From positions 1-8,317 of the forward strand of contig CABMGC010000024.1 in NCBI GenBank assembly GCA_902385515.1: DNA of 8,317 nt, written 5' to 3'. A program made the position numbers and the translations under genes. Each line of letters begins with the position of its first letter. Positions within the stretch are counted from its first letter, which is position 1. The notes under the pieces were generated by a model. That model saw nothing but the letters and a program-made list of their open reading frames with translations. It did no database searches and was not told the origin of the DNA. Source of the DNA: an uncultured archaeon (GTDB taxonomy: Archaea; Micrarchaeota; Micrarchaeia; Micrarchaeales; CABMGC01). Of the stretch, positions 1 through 5,907 are shown in pieces.

Positions 1-81
1 ATAAACAAGAATCAAAGGCAGCTTTGTTGCAGATTCCTGCTGCACTGTTGCCTGGGCAGTTTTAAATTTTTGTCCGGTCAT
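1..81 (-). CDS. Unrecognised protein, N-terminal 27 codons only
   Basis: An open frame begins with ATG at 81 and runs out of the window without a stop. The first residues read MTGQKFKTAQATVQQE, followed by a hydrophobic LPLILVY stretch at residues 21-27 that could be the first beta strand of a globular domain. I do not recognise the family from so little sequence. The case for a real gene is its promoter: a TATA-like CTTAAATATG lies about 36 bases before the ATG on the same strand, the same spacing as at the SIMPL gene further right. A purine-rich AGGGA sits 6-10 bases before the start. It diverges from the mevalonate kinase gene, with 214 bases between the starts. Confidence 0.5.
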   Translation of the reverse strand, partial: MTGQKFKTAQATVQQESATKLPLILVY

Positions 82-112
82 TGTATTCCCTGTATCATCA
101 TTTGTTTTTGAT

Positions 113-122
113 CATATTTAAG
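113..122 (-). promoter_or_regulatory. TATA box for the left-edge gene
   Basis: On the minus strand this reads CTTAAATATG, centred about 36 bases before the ATG at 81. Archaeal transcription usually starts 24-28 bases after the TATA centre, which would give a leader of roughly ten bases. Confidence 0.45.
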
Positions 123-178
123 TGTTGTTTGGCACTTCGTCGATTGGCGTTAAATCGTGATGAGTTTCTCTCGACAAA

Positions 179-257
179 CCGCTTCCGCGAGCGGCTCAAA
201 ATCCTGGCACTTGGCGGCAATTTTGTTCGCTTAAGTTCGTCTATGCGCGAAGCATAG
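179..257. other. Two small inverted repeats in the 82-295 intergenic gap
   Basis: CCGCT (179-183) pairs with AGCGG (190-194) around a 6-base loop. CTATGC (241-246) pairs perfectly with GCATAG (252-257) around the 5-base loop GCGAA. Both fall between the divergent starts at 81 and 296. The second ends 38 bases before the mevalonate kinase ATG and just before its TATA-like element, so as DNA it could be a protein-binding palindrome, and as RNA a hairpin. Apart from the promoters and a lone box-C-like GTGATGA at 157-163, I see nothing else in this gap. Confidence 0.3.
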
Positions 258-263
258 GAATAC

Positions 264-271
264 GAATAAAT
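264..271 (+). promoter_or_regulatory. Weak TATA-like element before mevalonate kinase
   Basis: GAATAAAT is centred about 28 bases before the ATG at 296. That spacing puts the transcription start at or next to the start codon. It fits a leaderless message, since no GGTGA-like site precedes this ATG. Confidence 0.35.
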
Positions 272-295
272 GCTCGCTCGACCCACTCGACAGCT

Positions 296-1309
296 ATGGA
301 AACCAAGGCACCTGGTGTAATAAAGCTATTTGGAGAGCACGCAGTCGTGTACGGAAGGCAGTCAATGGCGCTTGCGGTAAGCAGGTACGCGACGTGCTCT
401 TCAGAAATTGCGGGCAAAAATTCGCTACGGCTTGTCCTGCGCGACCTTGATGGCGCGGCCTTCGAGCTGAAGGAGGACGAATTGTGCGGAATGTACGCGA
501 AGTACAAGGAGTCCGCGCTGAGCGCGTACTCGAAATCAGCAGGCATTCCCACCGATTTCATCCCTTTTGTCACAATCGCTTCCAGACTCATGTGCGAGCA
601 TGGCATTAGCGCGCTTGGCAAGCGGGTAGTCGTCAGTTCGGAGATTCCCGTCAGGTCGGGAATGTCCAGCAGCGCATCGTGTTTCACTGCATTTGCTTGC
701 CTGTTAGCCAACGGTCATCAGCTTAGTGACTCCCAGTTGATAGACCTGGCTAGGGACGGAGAGCGTGTGGCGCATGCGAACGCTGGCGCAGGGAGCATAG
801 ACGTCTCGACGGCTTTTTACGGCGGATACGTAACGTTCAGCTCAGGTAGCGGCGCAAGGCGGGAGCGAATAGCTTCAAGTCCAGGCCTAATCATAGTTAA
901 CACCGGACCCAAGCTGAGCACGGCGGAGACTGTGGGCAGGGTTGCAAGGCTGCGCGAGACCAATCCCCAATTCGCCGATCGAGTGTTTGAAGAGATAAAC
1001 GATTGCGCAATCAAGGGCCGGGCCGCGCTAGAGAAAGGGGACCTGAACATAGTCGGCAGCTACATGTTCAGGAACCATGAACTGCTCAGGGGGCTTGGCG
1101 TATCGAACGACCGGCTTGACAGGGTCGTATCTCTGTCAAAGGCTAGCGGCGCGCTCGGAGCAAAGCTGAGCGGCGGAGGCGGCGGAGGAATTGCTGTTGT
1201 TCTAGCCAAAAAAGACGAAGCTGAGCGGCTCGCACTCACGTTCATAAAGAACGGTTTTGATGCATTCATCGTGCATCCGAGCATGACCGGGGCGTCGGGC
1301 AGTAAGTAA
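296..1309 (+). CDS. mvk: Mevalonate kinase (GHMP kinase family)
   Basis: Phosphorylates mevalonate with ATP to mevalonate 5-phosphate in the cytoplasm, the second committed step of archaeal isoprenoid synthesis. The 337-residue product shows the three GHMP-kinase signatures in order. APGVIKLFGEHAVVYG at residues 5-20 is the N-terminal motif. PVRSGMSSSAS at 118-128 is the ATP phosphate-binding loop. KLSGGGGGG at 290-298 is the C-terminal glycine-rich motif. Asp169, in GAGSIDVSTAFYGG, is the likely catalytic base, and Glu156 is a candidate Mg2+ ligand. The segment between them is 13 residues, slightly longer than in animal enzymes, and it lacks the usual proline before the Asp. ATG 296 sits four residues before the first motif, and no ribosome-binding site is visible, so translation may be leaderless. 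The decarboxylase follows after 11 bases, almost certainly in the same transcript. Confidence 0.93.
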   Translation: METKAPGVIKLFGEHAVVYGRQSMALAVSRYATCSSEIAGKNSLRLVLRDLDGAAFELKEDELCGMYAKYKESALSAYSKSAGIPTDFIPFVTIASRLMCEHGISALGKRVVVSSEIPVRSGMSSSASCFTAFACLLANGHQLSDSQLIDLARDGERVAHANAGAGSIDVSTAFYGGYVTFSSGSGARRERIASSPGLIIVNTGPKLSTAETVGRVARLRETNPQFADRVFEEINDCAIKGRAALEKGDLNIVGSYMFRNHELLRGLGVSNDRLDRVVSLSKASGALGAKLSGGGGGGIAVVLAKKDEAERLALTFIKNGFDAFIVHPSMTGASGSK

Positions 1310-1311
1310 AC

Positions 1312-1317
1312 GGTGAG
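1312..1317 (+). promoter_or_regulatory. Ribosome-binding site selecting a TTG start
   Basis: GGTGAG lies just after the mevalonate kinase stop, three bases before the TTG at 1321. GGTGA complements the archaeal 16S 3' end. An in-frame TGA at 1315-1317 blocks any earlier start, so this site supports TTG 1321 over GTG 1345. The spacing is short for a Shine-Dalgarno site, which leaves some doubt. Confidence 0.55.
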
Positions 1318-1320
1318 TTT

Positions 1321-2391
1321 TTGGAAGACGAGATATTCACTGCGGTGGGAAGGCCAAACATCGCCTTCATCAAGTATTGGGGCAAACGAGATGGTAAATT
1401 GAACCTTCCTTTCAATTCCTCGCTGAGCCTTACTCTGGGAGGAAAAGGAAGCCCGATAATCACGATAACGAGCGTTATGTTTACTGATAAGATCCGGGAT
1501 GACGTTTTCTACATCGACGGAAAGAAGGAGATCCCAAAAGGAGGGGTGGTGGAAATGCTCAGGAGTTTGGCGGGCACGAGCAAAAAAATATTCATGGTTT
1601 CCCAGGACTCTTTCCCGAAGTCCGCGGGGCTTGCTTCCAGCGCGTCAGGGAGCGCCACTTTGGCATGCGCAGCATCCAATGCGCTTGGTCTTAAGCTGTC
1701 GGACCGGGAGCTTTCCATTGCGGCAAGGTTTGGCAGCGGAAGCGCAAGCAGGAGCGTATTCGGCGGCATAGTCGAGTGGCACAGAGGCGATGCAAAAGAC
1801 GGGTCAGACTCCTATGCTGAGCAGATCGCCGACGAGAACTTCTGGCCCGAACTTGTGGACGTCATAGGCATAGTCTCGGGCGAGAAGAAAAAGGTATCCT
1901 CTGACGAAGGTCATTTGAGAACCCCGCGCACAAGCCAGTTTTTTGCATCCAGGCCGGCGATAGCCGAGGAGTCCCTGAGAAGGATATTGCCTGTGATAAA
2001 GGCCAAGGACTTCAATGCGATGGCAGAAATCATAATGCGCGACAGCAACAGCATGCACGCTTCGATGCTTGACTCGTGGCCTTCCATAAACTACCTGAAC
2101 GACAGGGCGCTGTCAGTAATGTCCGAGGTCGAGAGGATCAACAGGGAAACGGGGGAGAACGTCGCAGCGTATACATTCGACGCAGGTCCTAATCCCCACA
2201 TCATAACTACTCGCGGCCGCAGAAACGAGATCAGGGACTTGCTTGCCAGGTCTGGTTGCACGGACGTCTTCGATTCCGCACCGGGCCGCGGGCCGGTTGA
2301 AGTCACCGACGTGAGCCTGATAGGGTCTGGAATGACTCCTGGTGAATTGACGAAGTCAGAACTTGAAGAAATAGCAAGAAGGTACGTGTGA
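1321..2391 (+). CDS. Diphosphomevalonate / phosphomevalonate decarboxylase (MVD family)
   Basis: ATP-dependent decarboxylase of the GHMP superfamily, acting after mevalonate kinase. Signature segments of the 356-residue product are NIAFIKYWGKRD (residues 13-24, with Lys18), the ATP loop GLASSASGSA (103-112), GSGSASRSVFGG (138-149, where most family members have Cys instead of Ala-Ser) and YTFDAGPNPH (284-293). Asp287 is the catalytic aspartate and is present, so a true decarboxylase is expected rather than a Thermoplasma-type mevalonate 3-kinase. The substrate is not decided by sequence alone. It could be mevalonate diphosphate (giving IPP) or mevalonate 5-phosphate (giving isopentenyl phosphate, as in Haloferax). 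The isopentenyl phosphate kinase next door and the absence of a phosphomevalonate kinase here favour the second. The start is TTG, because an in-frame stop lies immediately upstream. GTG 1345 is the only other plausible start before the first motif. Confidence 0.9.
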   Translation: MEDEIFTAVGRPNIAFIKYWGKRDGKLNLPFNSSLSLTLGGKGSPIITITSVMFTDKIRDDVFYIDGKKEIPKGGVVEMLRSLAGTSKKIFMVSQDSFPKSAGLASSASGSATLACAASNALGLKLSDRELSIAARFGSGSASRSVFGGIVEWHRGDAKDGSDSYAEQIADENFWPELVDVIGIVSGEKKKVSSDEGHLRTPRTSQFFASRPAIAEESLRRILPVIKAKDFNAMAEIIMRDSNSMHASMLDSWPSINYLNDRALSVMSEVERINRETGENVAAYTFDAGPNPHIITTRGRRNEIRDLLARSGCTDVFDSAPGRGPVEVTDVSLIGSGMTPGELTKSELEEIARRYV

Positions 2392-2410
2392 CGTGCGGTC
2401 CGCGCATTCA

Positions 2411-3217
2411 TTACTTCGGCTTCGACATGGCCCTGATAATCGTGCACGTGACCTCTTTCCCAAGAATGGCCTTGGAGACGTTTCCGGGCGTCAGCGCGTT
2501 CACTATCTGGGACTCTATGCCGATATCTAGCAATTCCGAGACTTTCCTGAACATTCCTCCGGTGACGTCCGTCGCGGTCGAGCCTGCGAGCCAGTTCTTG
2601 ACCTCCTTTATGTTTTCCGAGTTTATCTCAGGTATCAGTCTCGCGTCCGGATCTATGTTTGGATCGGAGGTGAAGACGCCGTCCACGTTTGTCGCGTGTA
2701 TGATCTTTCCCGCCTTCAGGTTGGTGGCAAGATAAGGCGCTATCTCATCGCCCGACAGTATGGAGCATTTCTGGGTCTCGTCGTATGCGGGGACTCCGTA
2801 TAGAACTGGGACCATGCCTATTCTTATCAGGCCCTCTATCGCAGAGGTATCCATGTGCAGCAGTTTTCCGGACGCCATGACTGCAGAAGCGGATGGCTGG
2901 CAGGGCATTGCAGGAATTCCTTTCTCTATGAAGCGCTTGGTGACTATGCAATTGAGCTCGTTCTGGAGCCTCTGCGTCTCCGCGAATTCTGCCAGCTGGT
3001 CGTCTGTTTCTATGCCCCTGTCGATGCCCGTCCGTTTGACTATGACATGCCCGTATGATCCTGCGCCGTGAACGATGATTAGGGGCATGTGCTTCTTGTA
3101 CGCCAAGGCTATCTCGCCAGATACGCTGTCGAGATTTTTGTCGTTAACGCTAGGCATTTCGCTGAACTTGTCAGTTATGACAGAGCCCCCGATCTTAAGT
3201 ATCAACAGTTCTTCCAT
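2411..3217 (-). CDS. ipk: Isopentenyl phosphate kinase (amino-acid kinase fold)
   Basis: Phosphorylates isopentenyl phosphate to isopentenyl diphosphate, the last step of the archaeal alternative mevalonate routes. The 268-residue product resembles the Methanocaldococcus jannaschii enzyme along its length. It has KIGGSVITDK (residues 8-17), IIVHGAGSYGH (47-57) ending in His57, which aligns with the phosphate-binding His60 of that enzyme, then CQPSASAV, DTSAIEGLI, SGDEIAPYLA, ATNVDGVF and DVTGGMFRKV. The usual HGD after the central strand is replaced by YGVP. The frame stays open upstream to 3583, but that part only crosses the zinc-ribbon gene in another frame. ATG 3217 begins directly before the first beta strand, so I chose it. 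No clear ribosome-binding site precedes it. It converges on the decarboxylase with 19 bases between the stops and may be read through from the zinc-ribbon gene 104 bases upstream. Confidence 0.92.
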   Translation of the reverse strand: MEELLILKIGGSVITDKFSEMPSVNDKNLDSVSGEIALAYKKHMPLIIVHGAGSYGHVIVKRTGIDRGIETDDQLAEFAETQRLQNELNCIVTKRFIEKGIPAMPCQPSASAVMASGKLLHMDTSAIEGLIRIGMVPVLYGVPAYDETQKCSILSGDEIAPYLATNLKAGKIIHATNVDGVFTSDPNIDPDARLIPEINSENIKEVKNWLAGSTATDVTGGMFRKVSELLDIGIESQIVNALTPGNVSKAILGKEVTCTIIRAMSKPK

Positions 3218-3321
3218 TCGTATCGCCAATTCGACGCCGTTTCTTTCCAGGGGCGTACCGTATCTTAATCGTGCAAAAGAATAAAACAGGCTTGCATCAC
3301 TTAGAGAATCGCCGAAGTGCG

Positions 3322-3621
3322 TCACTTCTTGACGCTTAACAGCGAGAAGAGCTTTTCCTCGTTGTCGTTGGGCGCCGCCTTGACGTGGCTCTTCTTTCCG
3401 CAGCCCGTGCACTTGTAGTGTATCGTGAAGTCGCTCGCGTACTCGGTGTGCGTCGGGGTCATGAGCGCTCCGCAGTCCGCCGCCCGGTCTCCGGGCTTGT
3501 TGTCGACGTGCTTGCCCGTGAGGCAGTTTGGGCAGTGGTCCGTGTATCCGTTGCCCTTCACGGCGGTCCCGCACTTCTCGCACGTGAAGTCCTCAACGCA
3601 CTTTTGAAAATTTGTCGACAT
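3322..3621 (-). CDS. RNHCP-type zinc-ribbon protein
   Basis: A 99-residue protein of the RNHCP domain family, whose function is unknown. The metal-binding layout is complete: C14-x2-C17, C30-x2-C33 inside TDHCPNCLTGKHVDNKPGDR, Cys50 in the ADCGALM segment, and C71-x2-C74. The family is named for Arg-Asn-His-Cys-Pro, and here the first two residues are Thr-Asp while His29-Cys30-Pro31 remain. A zinc-binding role in the cytoplasm is inferred from the cysteine pairs. A nucleic-acid partner is possible but not shown. ATG 3621 is chosen because the domain starts within about ten residues of it. An upstream extension to 3777 would run through the TATA region. It lies 104 bases upstream of the IPK gene on the same strand and may be cotranscribed with it. 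Confidence 0.82.
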   Translation of the reverse strand: MSTNFQKCVEDFTCEKCGTAVKGNGYTDHCPNCLTGKHVDNKPGDRAADCGALMTPTHTEYASDFTIHYKCTGCGKKSHVKAAPNDNEEKLFSLLSVKK

Positions 3622-3695
3622 CGTATGACCAAAAGACACCGAACCGCGCGCAGCGCAAGCCCTGCGTTCCGATATGCTATCAATGGGCTTCCGAT

Positions 3696-3705
3696 ATATA
3701 TTAAA
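3696..3705 (-). promoter_or_regulatory. TATA box for the zinc-ribbon gene
   Basis: On the minus strand this reads TTTAATATAT within a longer A/T run. It lies about 80 bases before the ATG at 3621, so the leader would be roughly 50 bases, longer than at other promoters here. It is the strongest TATA-like element facing left in the divergent gap. Confidence 0.45.
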
Positions 3706-3785
3706 TTTTCTGAAGTCGGAACGTTTATATCCTGAAAGAAGCAATGAACTGGTATGGCGCGCCCAGTGCGATCTCAAGGAAAACC

Positions 3786-3819
3786 TTTTATATTTTAATG
3801 TAGCAACACTAAAATATAC
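3786..3819 (+). promoter_or_regulatory. Tandem TATA-like elements before the Fe-S gene
   Basis: CTTTTATATTTTA (3786-3798) and TAAAATATA (3811-3819) both face the Fe-S gene. The second is centred about 40 bases before ATG 3855 and would give a leader of roughly 13 bases that still contains the GGTGA site. A third element, GTTTATATC at 3723-3731, lies further up. More than one start site is possible. Confidence 0.5.
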
Positions 3820-3843
3820 GCACAGCTGGTTTGCGCCGATATT

Positions 3844-3848
3844 GGTGA
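3844..3848 (+). promoter_or_regulatory. Ribosome-binding site of the Fe-S protein
   Basis: GGTGA with a 6-base spacer before ATG 3855 is a canonical archaeal Shine-Dalgarno site and fixes the start. Confidence 0.75.
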
Positions 3849-3854
3849 ATTACG

Positions 3855-4682
3855 ATGAACGTTGAAATGGAAACGAACAAGATAATGGAAATGCTGCCGA
3901 AGTTCAACTGCGGCGCTTGCGGTTACAGGAGCTGCGAGGAGCTCGCGAAGGCGGCTGCGGCCGACCACAATCTGATAAACAAGTGCATAAACCTGAGCCC
4001 CAGCGCGAAGGAGGCCTTCCTTAAGGCCGACGCGGCTCCGTCCGGATGCAGCGGCAACTGCTCGGGCTGCGGTTCGGAGGAAAGTAAGCAGTTCCATGAG
4101 AAGGAACTCCATGAGAAAGGCACTCCCCTCATAGCGGTCAAGCCGATAGCGAAGGGCGAGGCGGGCTACAGGTCTGCCTTCGTGAACGAGAGCGAGCTTG
4201 GAGGAGCGGCGACGTTCAAGGACACCCTCGGCAGGGACTACGACTTCGTCCTGGACCTGTTCCCAGGGGAGGTTGGGCCTAGGGAGACGATACTTCCCCA
4301 CAACCCCGCGCTTACAAAGGAACTTGACATAAAGAAGGGCGACATACTCATAGGCAGGCCTCTTGGAATGTCATGCGGATGCCCGATAACCCACTGTGGA
4401 ATAGTCATGGACGTCGACTACAAGACCGGAGTCATGGTCTGGTGCGTCACTGGTCCGCTCCAGCCCAGGTCAAAGGGCTACAAGGACATGGGCTACTACA
4501 CTGCCGAGGCCTACGAGGGAATAGTTCGGACCTCGAAGAGCGAGCTTAAGATAGGCATGAGGTACTGGTTCCAGCCAAGGCGCTGCATGCTTCAGTGGAG
4601 GCACAGCGGGCTGGTCAACTTCATAAACAAGCTGCCTGACGGAAGTTATCAGATAAGGATAGAAGGGCTGTACATCGGCTAA
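3855..4682 (+). CDS. Fe-S domain protein with two further cysteine clusters, function unknown
   Basis: The 275-residue protein starts with a four-cysteine [4Fe-4S] module: C19-x2-C22-x4-C27-x16-C44, in KFNCGACGYRSCEELA. This resembles the small Fe-S domain found in RnfB and in acetyl-CoA decarbonylase/synthase subunits. A second cluster follows at C65, C69 and C72 (GCSGNCSGCGS), ahead of a charged linker. The larger C-terminal part (about 90-275) has no family I can name with confidence. It holds a third set, SCGCPITHCG (C174, C176, C181), plus C197 and C244, and is rich in Gly, Tyr and Trp. No signal peptide or membrane segment is visible, so it is probably cytoplasmic. Cluster binding by the first module is well supported, while the other cysteines could hold a cluster, metal or redox centre. 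The gene stands alone, and its stop overlaps the stop of the convergent methyltransferase. Confidence 0.85.
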   Translation: MNVEMETNKIMEMLPKFNCGACGYRSCEELAKAAAADHNLINKCINLSPSAKEAFLKADAAPSGCSGNCSGCGSEESKQFHEKELHEKGTPLIAVKPIAKGEAGYRSAFVNESELGGAATFKDTLGRDYDFVLDLFPGEVGPRETILPHNPALTKELDIKKGDILIGRPLGMSCGCPITHCGIVMDVDYKTGVMVWCVTGPLQPRSKGYKDMGYYTAEAYEGIVRTSKSELKIGMRYWFQPRRCMLQWRHSGLVNFINKLPDGSYQIRIEGLYIG

Positions 4683-5884
4683 TCCTCGCGGGAAAGCGCG
4701 TATGCCGTGAGCTCCCTCCTGTTGTGAGGGAGCTTCTTTATTTTTATAGACTCGTAGTTTTCCGACAGGCCCTCCTCGGTCTCGGACACGTGTTTTCTTA
4801 CCTGGGGGCTTACGAGCTTTACTGTCATTATGAGGGCGGATCTGGATCTTAGCAGGCTCCTCAGGGCGTTGGCTACGAGCACGCTGTCGGAAGGCTGCAG
4901 GTTTATGTCTATTACGAGCATCTCGAAGCTGCCGAAGCGCCGCAGCGCGTCTGCGAGCCCGTCTTTTTGCAGGTCAGCCTTGACGTGCACGATGTCGAAC
5001 TTCTCGAACGCCGCGGCGTCGGCGTCCCTCAAGGGTTTAACGTCCACCCTGCCTTCGAGCCCCTGCGCCTTCACGATCTGCACTATCTGGGCGATCTCGT
5101 CGTCGTTGGCAAGCACGAGTATTTTTTTGTCCTTCGCAAGGTCGGCGTAGTTCAGCAGGGCGGTGTCCCTTGCCAGCACTTTCACTCCCCGCTGAGACAG
5201 GAAGTGCGTCCAGCCGCCCGGCGCGGCTCCTATGTCCAGGCACCTCATTCCTGCGTGAAGGTCCACGCTGAAGAACTCGACGGCCTCTTTCATCTTGAAT
5301 TCCGCCCTGTTGAGGACGTTTACCGTCTCGGAGTTTTCCTTTCTGAGAGTGTCCAGCGCATAGCCTTTGCCTGCGCGGGTCTCGGCGTGGCCTATGAACG
5401 CGTCGTCCCCGAAGAAAACGACGTACACCACGATCCCCGGGGACTTAAGGTCTGCGACGAAACCCTGTTTCTCAAATGCCTGGCCCATGCGCACCTCGGT
5501 GGACTTCGCATTCTCGTTCTTTTTCGATTCGACGCTTTTCACCTCTATCCTGAAAGCCCTATCCCTGTGCGCGTCAAGGACTTTGCGTATTTCCTCGTAC
5601 ACCTTCTCGGATTCCCTTGGTGTGTCGTACAGCGCTGCATCGAGCCTCATGGCGAAGTCTATGAACGACGGCTTGTCCTTTTCCAGCGCCGCGTCTATGT
5701 CGCCTTGCGGAACGCCGGTCGACACCGAGAACAGGCTGACGCCGCCGCGCGTGCCGTGATTCTCGAACTCTCCGTCCGGAAAAAAAGACTTCGCTTCGGC
5801 CCTTCCCATCTTGCTGAACCTGCTATCCATGAAGAGCAGATAGCTGCCGGAACTCCCGCCCGTCCCGCTGGTGGATTCTGGCAA
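4679..5884 (-). CDS. THUMP + FtsJ/RlmM-like RNA 2'-O-ribose methyltransferase
   Basis: Predicted SAM-dependent RNA methyltransferase of 401 residues. A THUMP-like RNA-binding region is visible at about 95-170 (FRIEVKSV, then a basic linker, then SPGIVVYVVFFGDD). The Rossmann domain follows, with SAM motif I LDIGAAPGGWT at 216-226. The FtsJ-type catalytic tetrad can be assigned as Lys197 (RAEFKMKEA), Asp326 (LVIDINLQP), Lys356 (TVKLVSP) and Glu391 (NRRELTAYA). The combination resembles bacterial RlmM, which modifies 23S rRNA, but the target here is unknown and could be tRNA or rRNA. The start is uncertain. An in-frame TAG upstream (minus strand, 5896-5894) leaves TTG 5884 as the first possible start, with Met19 or Met26 as alternatives. 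The gene follows the SIMPL gene after 23 bases, so cotranscription is likely. Its stop overlaps that of the Fe-S gene by 4 bases. Confidence 0.85.
   Translation of the reverse strand: MPESTSGTGGSSGSYLLFMDSRFSKMGRAEAKSFFPDGEFENHGTRGGVSLFSVSTGVPQGDIDAALEKDKPSFIDFAMRLDAALYDTPRESEKVYEEIRKVLDAHRDRAFRIEVKSVESKKNENAKSTEVRMGQAFEKQGFVADLKSPGIVVYVVFFGDDAFIGHAETRAGKGYALDTLRKENSETVNVLNRAEFKMKEAVEFFSVDLHAGMRCLDIGAAPGGWTHFLSQRGVKVLARDTALLNYADLAKDKKILVLANDDEIAQIVQIVKAQGLEGRVDVKPLRDADAAAFEKFDIVHVKADLQKDGLADALRRFGSFEMLVIDINLQPSDSVLVANALRSLLRSRSALIMTVKLVSPQVRKHVSETEEGLSENYESIKIKKLPHNRRELTAYALSRED
4710..4747 (+). terminator. Hairpin plus T-rich tract, terminator of the Fe-S gene
   Basis: AGCTCCCTC (4710-4718) pairs perfectly with GAGGGAGCT (4726-4734) around a 7-base loop. 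A T-rich run (TTCTTTATTTTTATA) follows to about 4748. The structure lies 28 bases past the Fe-S gene's stop, in its direction of transcription. It sits wholly inside the 3' coding part of the opposing methyltransferase, where it encodes the segment around its catalytic Glu391. Archaeal termination relies mainly on T-tracts, so the hairpin may be a bonus or a coincidence. Confidence 0.55.
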
Positions 5885-5907
5885 GCCATCTACCTATCAA
5901 ATCTGCT

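Noticed and set aside
157..163. GTGATGA, resembling box C of a C/D guide RNA
   Set aside because: No CTGA boxes D or D' and no second box C follow at guide-RNA spacing within about 60 bases.
184..225. Possible tRNA T-arm-like sequence (GGCTCAAAATCC)
   Set aside because: No matching T stem, anticodon arm or acceptor stem can be built around it.
98..286. Minus-strand 62-codon frame in the gap before mevalonate kinase
   Set aside because: Low-complexity Arg/Ser/Lys composition with no domain. It overlaps the TATA element of the left-edge gene and both hairpins, so a chance frame is more likely.
1321..2391. Thermoplasma-type mevalonate 3-kinase or bisphosphomevalonate decarboxylase
   Set aside because: The catalytic Asp287 and Lys18 are present, which excludes the 3-kinase. 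Nothing in the window suggests the 3-phosphate route.
3218..3583. N-terminal extension of the IPK frame by about 120 residues
   Set aside because: The extra residues come from reading across the zinc-ribbon gene in another frame. Homologous IPKs start directly before the KIGGS motif.
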